Made by a program: the position numbers and the translations under genes. Positions 1 to 12,500 of a stretch of DNA of 57,031 nucleotides are shown here, one piece after another; position 1 is the stretch's first letter; each line of letters begins with the position of its first letter. Under the pieces are notes generated by a model that made no database searches, was not told the origin of the DNA, and worked only from the letters and a program-made list of their open reading frames with translations. Source of the stretch: Oscillospiraceae bacterium (GTDB lineage Bacteria; Bacillota; Clostridia; Oscillospirales; Oscillospiraceae); the NCBI GenBank assembly GCA_024697625.1, contig JAILFJ010000017.1, forward strand, positions 1 to 57,031, in the 5' to 3' direction.

Positions 1-1
1 G

Positions 2-184
2 AAGCATAGCGCGGAATGGATAATAGCAAGAGTGGAAGAGTATATAGATGGGAAAGGATCATATTCTGAAATAAGCAGATCCAACGGCATAGGAAAAACC
101 ACTCTTAGACGATGGGTGAGTAAATACAGGGCACGAGGGGCAGATGGCATTGCTGACCCCGATAAAGACACCATGCTGCAGTAA
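2..184 (+). pseudogene. Transposase helix-turn-helix remnant (5'-truncated by the window)
   Basis: The frame is open from the left edge and reads about 60 residues to a stop. It contains a helix-turn-helix of the kind at the N-terminus of IS3-type OrfA transposases: a YSEISRSNGIGKTTLRRW stretch followed by a SKYRARG basic run. The zinc-ribbon and coiled-coil parts of a normal OrfA are absent and no DDE catalytic ORF follows, so this is a fragment. It is the only insertion-sequence trace next to the giant adhesin gene. No terminal inverted repeats could be recognised. Confidence 0.55.
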
Positions 185-571
185 AGGCATGTTATCCTCG
201 CGTGACCTGTTTATCATGATGCGTATTGAGAGGAGTTCCCTCTTCTGCTTTTTCTTCACAATGCTAAGGGCACCAGGACAAGCAGATCAGAACCTATGCA
301 ACAATCCCCGGCAGGAGTTCCCGCAGAAGGTGTGACATTCTGCCACCCCCCTTGACAAATAAGAAGGTTGTGATGCATAATTACACTGAATAATAGTAAT
401 ACTAAGAATTTTTAAGCATATAGCAATAAAATCTTCATAAATGAATAAATTTGCTGTGTTAAGATATAAGGTGGAGAAGAGAGTATAACAGTTTTAGGCT
501 GATGCGGATGTCACCGGTGCTGTCAGACTGCCGGTCGGTTTCATCCCACAGAATGGAGCGAAGAATAAAAA
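185..571. other. Intergenic region upstream of the giant adhesin gene
   Basis: This stretch separates the transposase remnant from the adhesin gene. I see no convincing coding frame. It becomes AT-rich after about 340 and holds one good promoter (352-381). A second TATAAG-like hexamer lies near 463-472 without a clear -35 box. Confidence 0.5.
352..381 (+). promoter_or_regulatory. Sigma-A type promoter for the adhesin gene
   Basis: TTGACA (352-357) and CATAAT (376-381) are separated by 18 bases. Transcription would start near 388 and leave a leader of about 180 nt before the start codon at 572. Confidence 0.5.
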
Positions 572-3500
572 ATGAAAAAGAATATACTGAACAAGATGAC
601 GAGTATGACCCTGGTATTGTCCATGGTCCTGTCTCTCCTCATCCCCGCCGCCGGAGCGGACTATGCGCCGGAGACGGGCGGGGCCGGTCCTGTCGATATG
701 GCCTATGTATCGGATGATATGGCTTCGCCTTCACCGTCGCCGTCCCCGAAACCGGAGTTACGTGCAGAGCCGACGGACCCGGAGACTGAGCCCCCGGAGA
801 CGCCAGACGCTCCGGAGGAGGTTACGACCGAAACCCCGGAAGAGGGTGATACGGCAGAACCGTCTGCGGAGACGGGAGTGACCGAAGAGACTCCCGGACC
901 GGCGGAAGAAACAGCGCCGGAAGAGACCCCTGACGAAGCGCCGGCTGAGACTCCCGATGCCGAGCTGCCCGAAGAAGTGCCAGAGGCCCCCGAAGCCCCG
1001 GAAGAGGCCGGGGAGGCAGAAGAAATCGAGGAGCCGGAGGAACCCGAAGAGAATGCGGAGCTTCCGTACCGCACACTCACGGTCCGTGCCACAGAGCTTC
1101 CTTCCGAGGATGGGTACCGGAACCCAACCGTGCCGGTGCTCTGGAGCAATACGCTCTGGAAGCAGCTCTTTGGCAGAGAACCAGAAAGCGAATCCGCAGA
1201 AGATGACCTCGCATTCGGCGTCTTTCCGGTCGACAGCTTCACAGACGACAGTCTTACCGTCGGGATCACCGGATTTATTCCGGAGACCGTGACCGCTGCG
1301 GCACGCTGCCTCCGTTACGACGAGGCAGAGATCCACCTCGAGGTTGCACTTTATCTGCTGGAGATCGAGCTTCGCAACCCCGACGGAACCGCATATTTCC
1401 CCGAGGAGCCTCTTCAGGTCACGGTGACGGATGAGGGGCTGCTTCGTGCTGCCCTGGACGGGAAAGCCTTCCTTGCGTATTTTGACGAGACTTACAGTGG
1501 AATGGGCCTCCCCGGAGACATCGGCGTGATGACAGACGTCGGCGTCAACCAGGACCGCTTGGCCTTTAAAGAGAACAGGATCATGGATCCGATCCGCTTC
1601 CGAACTACGGATCAGCTGGATACCTCCGTCCTGGGAAGCGTTAGCTTCATGACGGAGAATGCCTCCCTCCGCTTCGTGCTGTCCGGGCAGCAGGGGGAGA
1701 AAACTCTCCACTCCGAGACAGAAAATGGAACCGTCGTGTCCGTGCAGGGCCCCTTCTCCGGAAGCATCTCCTTCAGTGCATCGGCGATGGCCGAATTCCC
1801 GGCAATCCCGGAGGCCAGAGCCATTGTCTCGGCGGAGCTCAGCCTGACCGATGAGGACGGCAGCCGATGCCGGCCTGAGACACTTGTGACTGTGACCCTC
1901 ACTGACCCTGCCATCGGCGAAGCCGTGCAGAACGGTGCGGAGCCGAAGGTCTGGAGCCTGTCTGTGGACGGCACGGCGGAGCTGATCCCGGATCCGTACT
2001 TCTACGGCAGTTCAGTGATCTTTTCTGCGAAGGATGTCATCGGATACCTGGTGACGGTACCCGATGACACAGAACCTGAGACGGAAGCGGAAGAAAAAAC
2101 CGGGACAAGGACCTTCACAGCTACCGACGGTGTCAGCTATGAGATCTCCGTGTCCTGCCCCGCCGATGCCGGCGTCCCGGAGAATGCGGAGCTCAGTGTC
2201 AGCAAGCTGGATGAGGGTACCGCGGAGTATAACGAATATGTACAGAGAACAGCCGAGGCCCTCGATGAGGACGTCGGAGCTTTTGCATTCGCCCATGCCT
2301 TCGACATCAGCCTGACTGACCCTGCAACAGGGGAACACTATCAGCCGGAGCAGGGCGTGGCGGTCTCCATCCGGCTCCTGCAGGAGGAGATCCAGCCCGG
2401 CAGCGAGATCGACGTCGTCCACTTCAGGAGCGCCCCCATGGCCGCTGCCAGTGCATTCTCGACAAGCAGCACAGCTTCGTCAGACGGCAGAAGGACACAG
2501 GGCTTCCGTCGGGCCGGCGAACAGGCGGAGATCCTCGGCAGCGTGGTCAGCGGAGACGTGATCGAGTTTGAGACTGACGGATTCTCGGTATACGTTGTCA
2601 TCGGCCATGAGGGCGGCGAGGTAAAGAACCCGCGTGTGGAGTTCCACTTCATTGATCGCTATACCGACGAGCAGTATGAGAACGGGATCGTTCTTACAGA
2701 CAACAACGGGGACCCCGTCGCGACAAGCTCTACTCCCTACAATTTCCCGAACACGAAAGAGGATGGCAAGGGCTATCAGACGACACAGATCCTTAAAGAC
2801 GGAGATACGATGGAGCTGATTGCCGAGCCGGAAAACCTTGTCTTGGAGCTGGACGACGGAAACGGCGGAACCACCAAGACCGAAAAGTATTTCTACGGCT
2901 GGTATGTCGTGAATATGAAGAGTGATGACAGTAGCTTGAATACCTCCACCGGTAAATACTCCGGGACGATCAGCTTTATGTGGCCGAGCAACCCGGAACA
3001 GGTCCACTTTGAACAGGCTATCAGCATCACGACCAACGACGTAAACGGAGACGGGAAAATCACCGTCTCCGATAATGATGACAACACCGCCGACGATAAC
3101 ATTACATGGAATTTGGGCGGAGTTACCGGCACCGCGGCCCTCGACAGGGACGGCAATGCCCATGTCTATCTCGCGCCGCTGTATGAGGATTTCTACTTCA
3201 TCAACTTCCATAAAGGCCCCAAGGAAGATACTGCGGGGGTTGCCAACAGCCTGATGACACGCAAACTGGTGGTCTTCGGAAGCGCAGACAGCGTGGAAGT
3301 CCGCATCGGCAACGTCAAATGTGAGAGCCCGGACCCAGCCCACCAGATTTTTGCCGGATGGGAGTATTATGATGACATTGCTCAGGATTATGTGATCTAT
3401 CGCACGGTAGATTTTGACGGCAACGAGGTCAACAGCGCAAACCATACGGATGGCTACTATATTTCTGTCGCCAAAACCGGTGAACGCGTCATGTCACTGG

Positions 3501-6500
3501 AGCTGTTCCCAGTGTTTGCTGAGGCGCGCTGGATCTATTTCAACGGAGGCAAATCCGGCAACGGTTCTACCTATGTCCCCGCTGCCTACCGTCTTACCAA
3601 CGACGACCGGCAGGATGGGAACGACGGTGCCAACTACTACTGCGATAACGCCTTTTTCAACGCTCATCAAAGCAGCCGCCCGGGTTATACCTTCCAGGGT
3701 TGGTATCTTTTTGCCACTATAGACGGCGACTCGGGCGAGATCTCCAACCTCGACCAGGCGCAGAATGTCAGCCTGAAGTATGTAAAGAACGCCACGGCCT
3801 ATGATGTCACCTACAATACCAGAGCGATCAAGCTGGTAAACGCCGACGGGTCTGTGAATAATATAGGGACATATTACATCACGAACGGTGCTATCACCAA
3901 AACCGGCGCGGACGAGGACAAGCTGTTCTCAACCGATGGTGGCAAGCTGCGCTTCTATAAAAGTCTGGACGATATGACGCTCTGCGCAAAGTGGGGTGCG
4001 CAAAATGTCAGGTATACAGTCATCTACTGGCTGGAAAATGCCAACGACGATGACTATTCCATTATGTACTTTAAAGAGCTGGAGGGTGTTGGCGGCACAC
4101 AGACGTCAGCGGTGCAAACCGCACCCAATGAAACTGTCGAACGGGATGGACAAACCTTTAAGCCTTATGAGAAATATAAGCTGCAATTCGCTCATCTCTC
4201 TGCGGATCAGGATAAGGAGAAAGCCGGGGAACAGAGTGGCATCCAGCAGCAGACCATTTCAGGTGACGGCTCCACAGTTGTCAATGTGTACTACGACCGG
4301 AACCGTTACACGCTGCGCTTTGATATCGGATATTCCTCGAAGTCCAATAGTGGTTCAACTACGGATTATATTGCTATGAGTGAAGCGGAGGCGACCTCCT
4401 ACACCGGCACAGTCTACGGTTTCGTGAATGGTAATATCATCGCTCTGACCTCGGACGGCAACGGCAGTTGGATCTACGTGGGTAATGTTGATGTGCGCAA
4501 TGCTTACGACGGTTACCGCTATCTGCAAACCAACGACGCCACCGGAACACAGTACGGTGTTGCAGGCGGAAATGTCGTGGAGCTGTTGGGTAGTGTAAGC
4601 TATACAAGAGCAGACAATTATTATTATTCAGTTGCAAATACCCCGAACAACGGAACAAACGGTACTTATTATATATCAGATAATGGAACGCTAACACAAA
4701 TAACTCTGTATAGAGGCAATAATAAATGGTATCGTACTCGTTTAGGTTGGAATGGTAATTATACATATTCCAACGAATATACTGGAATCGTGTACTCCAG
4801 ATCAACGCAGAATAATACAAGCGGCACAGCGTATAACGGAACTATCTATTATTTTGATGCAAACGGAAATGTCAGCACAAGCGGCACCGGAACGAAATAT
4901 GGTTCTACGACGGCCGGACAATACTTCAGGCTGAACCAGGCGAACAACTTTGTCTACAACGGCAGCACAGCCTACAGCGGTACCCGCTATTACCGCGTTG
5001 CCAACGACGATGCCAGCACAGCCTATACGTTAGGCTTTGTCGATGGAACCATGAGAACGGTTTTGCGCGACGATCAAGGCTGGTACTACAACACACAGGA
5101 ACAGGCAACCGTGACCTATACGGGAACGCTTTATAAACAGCAGTCGAGCTCTGGCTCAACAACGTATTATGTCAGCGGTATTACCAATTCGGAAAACTAC
5201 AATCAATTTCTGACAAGCAACCAAATCAACTGTGGTACAACAATTCCGGTGGATTTCGTTCCTTGCGGAAGGTATACCACAACGAGCGGCAATACAACTT
5301 ATACAATTTATTATTATGATCTGACTGCTAAATACGGGGAAACTATTGCTGACCGTTGGCCGGACAAACAGCCTGACCGTCCCAATAGTTATGGCTTTAT
5401 CGGATGGATTGCCCGGGAAGACTCCTATTACTGGGATAATATTGCACCGAGCAGTCTTAAGGGTAATTATGAAGCCATGGACGAAGGCGTGATTTACGTC
5501 GGTCCAAAAAATAATTACATAGCCACGACTGCGGAAAACGGGATTACGCATGAATTCCGCTGCAGATATCAACAAAACACGCGAAAATATGTCTACCGTG
5601 TCTATTTCTGGGATCCTGAGCTTCCCAATACCGGCTTCCCGTCAGCTCCTAATCTAGAAATGGAGGTCAATTCCAAAGGTGATCCGAAATCTCGTGCTGT
5701 AGCGGCCTATGCTGGCTATACGGATCCAGTTGTGAAGCTGGTTAAAGGAAATGAAAACGGGAATGAAGTAGACCTTCCTTCAGGCAGCACTGAAGGCTAC
5801 AGTGCCTATTACGTGACTTCCGTTGGCTACAACGCGATGATTATCAATTTCTACTACAGGCCCAACCTGCACTATGTTTCGTATAGGTATGGTTCAGGTT
5901 CGACCTCGGTTGGGGATGAACTCAGCATCGCGTCACGTCCCTATTACTACAATCAGTCCCTTTCCAGTGCCAATGTGAACCAGGCTGAAGCCGAAGCGAA
6001 TATCCCTGCCGGTCACAGCTTTGCCGGTTGGTATGACAACCAGGGAGGCCTCGGCACGCCGTTTAACTTCAACAGCACCATGCCTGACGGCGATATCATA
6101 CTCTATGCCGTCTATAAGCCCCTGAAATACCGCGTCATGATCAACCCCAACGGTGCAGAGATCGACCATATCGACCATACGAATGTTACCTATGCATCCT
6201 ATCAGCAGCAGATCCCGAACGGGGCATTCAACCGCGGCGTGATCTACAAGTCCGATGGCCAAACCGTGGAGCGTCTGGCAGACTCCGGCTATCGCAAGGA
6301 TCAGGCTACCTATATGAACGGCACCTACGGGGAGACGGTGGGAGAGTACAGTCTGACCCGGCTCTATGTCCCAATCAGCGATGCCGCGGCGGAGATCTAT
6401 AACGGAACGATTTACTACTATATCAATACGCAGTATCGCAGCACGGACGGCTCCAGCCTGCCCTCGGACTGCCGAAATGCCATCTATGTCACGAGTGATG

Positions 6501-9500
6501 GTACAGCGTCTGCCACGGATGAGCTCTACCGCTACTGGCAGTTCTACCACGACTGGACACAGGCCAACCTGGACGGGGGATATATCACCGGTACGACGGT
6601 GATGGACTACGACATCTGGCGGCAGATCTATGTATCGCCGCAGAAGTACCGCGCTCCGAATACCAGCGAGCACTGGACCTTCCTCGGCTGGTTCAAAAAT
6701 AGCGAAAGTGTGCCATATAACTTCTCCGATCCGATCACGGAACCCTTTACCCTCACAGCTCACTGGCGTTTGGACGGCGGATACAAGATCCGGTACGTAC
6801 CAAGGTACGTGATGCCCGACGGCAAGGTGGTCAACGGTGCCATGCCTACCTGGCTGGACCCGGAGGCTGACGACACGACCTATGCCGACGGTGCGTCTAC
6901 ACAGATCTTCAAGGCACCCACCGGTCTGACACTTGACGGTGAAGAAATCGAGAACAATGAGGTCATCTTCCGCGGCTGGGCGCTGGTTGCCAAGAGCGGC
7001 ACGGATGGGAACCCGGTCTATATCCCCATGGAAAAGGATAGCTCGGGCAATATCACAACCTACTATGAGCCAAGCGATCCTTATACCATCAATGCTGCCA
7101 ATGCGGCTTCCGACAGTTGCATCTATCTCCAGGCAATCTATCAGTACAGGGAACACTCCGACCGACGCCCGGAGATTGCAAACCTTACCCTTGATGCGAA
7201 CACGGGCTTCGTGAACACTGACGACAGCGATGAGCTCCCGGCTTGGGAGTACCCCGGCGTCAGCGGGATCAATACGGCGGATCACCTGACCGGCGACGGC
7301 AAACCGACGCAGATCCTCTTCGGCGACATCCAGTCCAATGCCGCGGTACACCTGTATCGCTACGCGACCGAGCTGACGGAGGACGCACAAGGCCAGCCTG
7401 TCACGGACGCACATCAGTTCTTTGAGCACCCGAACGGTTGGTTCCTGCTCGGCTTTGACGAGAGTGCGACGGAGGGCGACTATGCTGCTACCTACGCGGC
7501 GGACAGCGTCATCGCCATCACACGCACTGATGAGAAGACGCTTTACGCCGTATGGGAACCGATGGTCTACCTCACCCTCGTCAACAGTACCGGACACGGA
7601 GCGGTCTCCTTCTCAATCAGTGCGGTAAACAATGAGGCGCTTGAGATTATTAATGTGCGTGAGGGCATGTACGACCGCAAACCGCTTGCAAATCTGGAAA
7701 CCATCACACTTGCCGACGGCGAGAGCCTCATGTTCGCCTTCCCAAAGGGCGAAGAAAAGAATATTACCATCAGCGGCACAAATACGCTTGGCGTCGGCAA
7801 TGTGCTGATCTGGGACAGCTCGGTGAAAATCGGTGACATGACCTATGACACCAATCCAGGCAAAGCTGACGTATCCTATTCGCATACTCCTCTGAACGGA
7901 ACGCAGCACAGCCACAGGCTGGTGCACGGTGAGAGCAAAAATACTAAGCCTTTCAGCATCGAGGAGACCCTGATTTCCAACGAAAACGCCCTCACGGTGA
8001 CCTTTACCTGCCGAGAGGATGCTTACGCATTGCTTTTGGATGACAACTATCCGGAGGGCGGAATACAAGAGTACGACTATTCTCATGATGATATTGCCCC
8101 TGACGCAAACGGGCCAAAGACCCAAGAACTCCCCAGGACCAGTACACGTGTGGGCTATGAGTTCCAGGGCTGGGCTTATGCCCAGAATGCGACGACGCCC
8201 GATTTCTCGGCGACAAAGCCAGCCGGAAATGCTTGGACGATTCCGGATCTTAACGCGACAGATGGATTTTTCAGCACCGGTACTACCACTGCGAATGAGA
8301 CAATCGTCCGTACACTGTACGCTGTCTGGTCGACCAGAGACGAGGCACAGACCGTATATGTCTACAAGTCTGTTCCCGCTCCCGGCAAGCAGACCCAGGC
8401 CTTTACCTTTACGGTTAAGGTGGAGGGCACTTATAAAGCTCCCAATCATTCTGATCAGCGTATTTCCGCGGAGAACACCTTTACTCTCATGCATGGGGAA
8501 TACGCAAAGCTGCTGAGCTCCAACAAGACTGGAGAGGGCTGGATCCAAACGGTCATTACGCTCTATAACGCCGACGGAACGCGCAAGACCGATTCCAATG
8601 GAACAGCGCTTCCGGAGATCACAGTCAAAGCCCAGGCAACTACTGCTTACAGTAACGGGACGTTTGACCATACCGAAAAGATCACGGTGACAGAGACGCC
8701 TGTGCAGTACTACGTCACGGATCTGTCGCGCCTTGGTCAGGTCAGCAGTGCCAATCCGATCAATCTTGGCAACAGCACGGATACAACGTCTGTTCCTCTC
8801 AACGCGGTCAGCGGCAATTCTATCTATTGGACCAACACAGACGCCGGCGGCACAGTGCTCTTTACAAACACCCGTCAGAACTACACCGTCACAGTGACAA
8901 AAACGTTGGTCAGCAACACCAGTGCCAATGTCATGTTTAGCTATTCAGCTTCGTATGTAGATGAGGGTGTAACAACAGATCTGAACGACTTCACCGTTAC
9001 CAGCGGGGGAAGCTATACGGTTCCGGAAGGAATCCCCGCAGGAAGTGTCCTGACAGTCACGGAAAAGACAGATGCGGATAACAACTACGATACAGTCTGG
9101 GTGGTCAACGGTAGTACTCCCACAGACGGAAAAACCGCAAGCTTCACCGTCAGCAGCGACAGTACGCTTGCCTTTACCAACACGCTGAAGTCCTATCCGG
9201 TGACCTTCAAATTGGTGGATCAGGACGGGAATACCACGATCAACGGCATGTTCTCTCTCTCTTCTTCCGTTGGCACACTGGGGTCCGATCTTTACGCCAG
9301 TTCCACAAGCACGAACCCGCCTGCCGGGGTATTCTACACCAGCAACAAATTCTGGGCGGATACCTATACGCTGACCCAGACGATCACACCGACGGGCTAT
9401 ATCGGCCTGAACGGGCCTGTGACGATCAAAGTCACCGGCAACGGCATAGAAAAAAGCGATGAAAACGTCACGATCAGCGGAAATGCGACAGACGGCTATG

Positions 9501-12500
9501 TGATCACGGTAATAAACTGGAAGACCGTGGATATCACACTGAAGGCCGGCTTGCTCGATCCGCTGGTCAGCCAGCGCACATTCATCTTTACGGGTACCTA
9601 TCAGTTCAGGGGGCACACGTACGACCTCAACAGAAACCTCCTGGGCAATGGGGATGTACCGGCGACCCTCAGCCTGACCGCGATCAGCACGAATGACGGC
9701 GAAGTGGCCCCCAATTTTGAACCGAAGACGGTAAAGATCCCGGTTGGTGCGACAGAACTGACTCTCTGGGAGGACACGACACAGATCACCACAGCACCAG
9801 ATACCATCGCCACGACGTATGACACGAAGGTGAAGTACAACAGCGGCACGCTCGCAGACAGCAGCTCCTACAGCTATGCCGCGGCTGTCGAAGACGCCAA
9901 CAACGGCGACATCATCACCTTCTACAACAGCAAGAAGACGACGGACATCACCGTGACCAAGACAGTGGTGGCTCCGAGTACGTCAGGAAGTTTCGCCTTT
10001 ACTGCGACGCTGCTGTACGGCGCCAACACCATCAAGGGATATCCGATCTTCATCAATGCAACCCCGAACGACCCCAGTGACGATGAGACGACGGATGCAA
10101 CAAATGGCACTTATACCTTTACGCTTTCCGACGGCGGCAGCCGGATCCTCACGGTCCCTGTCGGCGCAAAGCTGACCCTGCAGGAGACCGGCGTAGACGA
10201 CGAATGGGGCACGGACGTCAGTGCGCTCTATACATCCGACAGCGCAGCCTATGAAGGCAGCACGAGCTATGACAGTGCCACACGGCTCTTTACCCTGAAC
10301 ACAGCTCCCAGCCGGGCTTTGACCGTAAACATCACAAACAGCGAGCTCCTGGTCAACCTCGTGACATACAGCGGCATTGCAGGAAAGGAGAGCGCAGCGG
10401 CAGCTGTCACCGGCAGTGAGGGGAAATGGCCGTTTGCGGCCGTCACTGCAGGAACTGAGTATGCAGTCGACGAGGCCTTTGCCAATGCCTGGAAGACGGA
10501 AAAGAACTATCGTTTCGACACAGACGATGCTGTCGATGCGCTGTATACCTTCCGCTATGCTTCACTCTACGATGGCGACACCTTGATTGAAGGGGCCGCT
10601 GAGGTTACTGCGCTCAAAATCGGCTACAGTGACAGCGGCAGAAGAGAATGGCAGTATCAGGTGAAGGAAGGTAACGACTACGTCTTCAAGGCTGTTCCGG
10701 ACGGGGCAGTGCTGCGGCTCTACTGCCTGCGCGAGCCTGTCAGCCTCTTCTTCGACTTCAACGGCGGCACAAACGCGGACCAGGAGACCTTCGCCGGTGT
10801 ACCGGTGGAAACGCTGGACTGGCAGACGGATCCGGAGGATCGGGAGGTTGAAACCTATTCCGGAGCATATCTCGACGGCTATATCCTCCAGGGCTGGAGT
10901 TATGAGAAACATGCTCTCCTTGGCAAGGATGATACCGTTCCGGACGGGTGGGTCAACTATCTGCCGGATGGCACGGTGACGGTCACCAGGACGGGTGACA
11001 CCTACACTGTCGGTAGCGAGAAGACCCTTAGCTACAGTTATGATCCCACAAACACCGCAGATGCGACGAAAGCGCTCTTCGCCGTGTGGAAGGAAGGCTA
11101 TATCTGCCAGATTATGGACGGAACCAACGTACTCTACTACAATGCGGGCACAGCGGCAAATCCTGTATATAGAGAGGCACAATTCTCCTCAGTAGGGGCT
11201 GCTTATCGAGCCCTTGACAAACTCTATACCGATGCTGCCGGGACAACATCCTACAGCGCGAAGAATTCTGCCGGTAACGACACCCGCATCGAGATGCTCG
11301 TATCGAAATACAACCTGCAGGGTGGTGCAGCGGCTACAACAGATCTCTTTGACTGGGGCGGGGATTATAAGCTGACCTGGACAACTGCGCCAAGTGTGAT
11401 GAACCAGAACGGGAACAAACCCTGCGAGGTCACCCGCGGCAAAGTCGGTTTATGCTACGATATCGATCACTGCGATCTGACGCTTCAGAACATCACCATC
11501 GACAACAGCGGAAGGGGCAGCGGCGACGGAGGCATCTTTGACCTGAAGTATGCGGATTCCAAACTGACGCTGGATGCCGGCAGCACACTGCAGAATGCAA
11601 AAGCTTCCGGCCACGGCGGCGCGGTCGACCTCCAGAACGGCCAACTCATCATGAACGACGGCGCACTGATTCACAACTGTGACGGCAATACCCTTGGCGG
11701 CGGTGCGGTCTACCTGCATACCCATACCTCGTTTATCATGAACGGCGGCACGATCACCAACTGCAAATCCGCCCGCGGAGGCGCGGTCTACTGCTCCGTG
11801 GACAGCGCTTCCTTCACCATGAACGGCGGCATTATCGAAGACTGCGAGAGCAAAACCTACGGCGGTCACGGCGGCGCGGTGGATGTTGAGGATGGCATAT
11901 TCACCATGAACGGCGGTATTATCCGTAACTGTACTGCCAAAAATAACGGCGGCGCCATCTATATCCACGCGAACGATACCTTCATCATGAACGGCGGTCT
12001 GATCACCGGCTGTTCGGCCGATCAGCACGGAAGCGTTATCTATACAGAGAATCATGTCACGGTGACATTGACCGGCGGCACGATCACCGGGAATACGGTT
12101 TCTGATACCTACAGAGCTTTTTACCTTAACGGGCAGGACTGCAGGCTGTATATTTCCGGAAACCCGGTCATCTATGACAATGTGACAGACAGCGGTCAGC
12201 AGAGAAACATCGACATCTCAAGCGTTACGAGCAACAATGTCAACAATATCATCACAGTAAACGATGCGCTGTCCCCGGATGCGAAGATCGGTGTTTATGC
12301 ACCCTCCGGCCACGATGCGGTCGGCGAGCAATTCGGCAACTATCTCAGCAGCGTCTCCACAGATAACTTCGACATTTTCAGGAACGACAAAAACATCTAT
12401 CTTGTCGGTAAGGACGGCGGCAATAATAAGCTTGTCTGGGGTCCGGTGATCTGCAAGATTGTGGATACTGATGACGACGACGAGCATGTGTTCAACACCC

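Noticed and set aside
5933..7597. Minus-strand open frame of 554 codons inside the adhesin gene
   Set aside because: It is a shadow of the GC-rich repeated sense gene: no ribosome-binding site and no protein family pattern.
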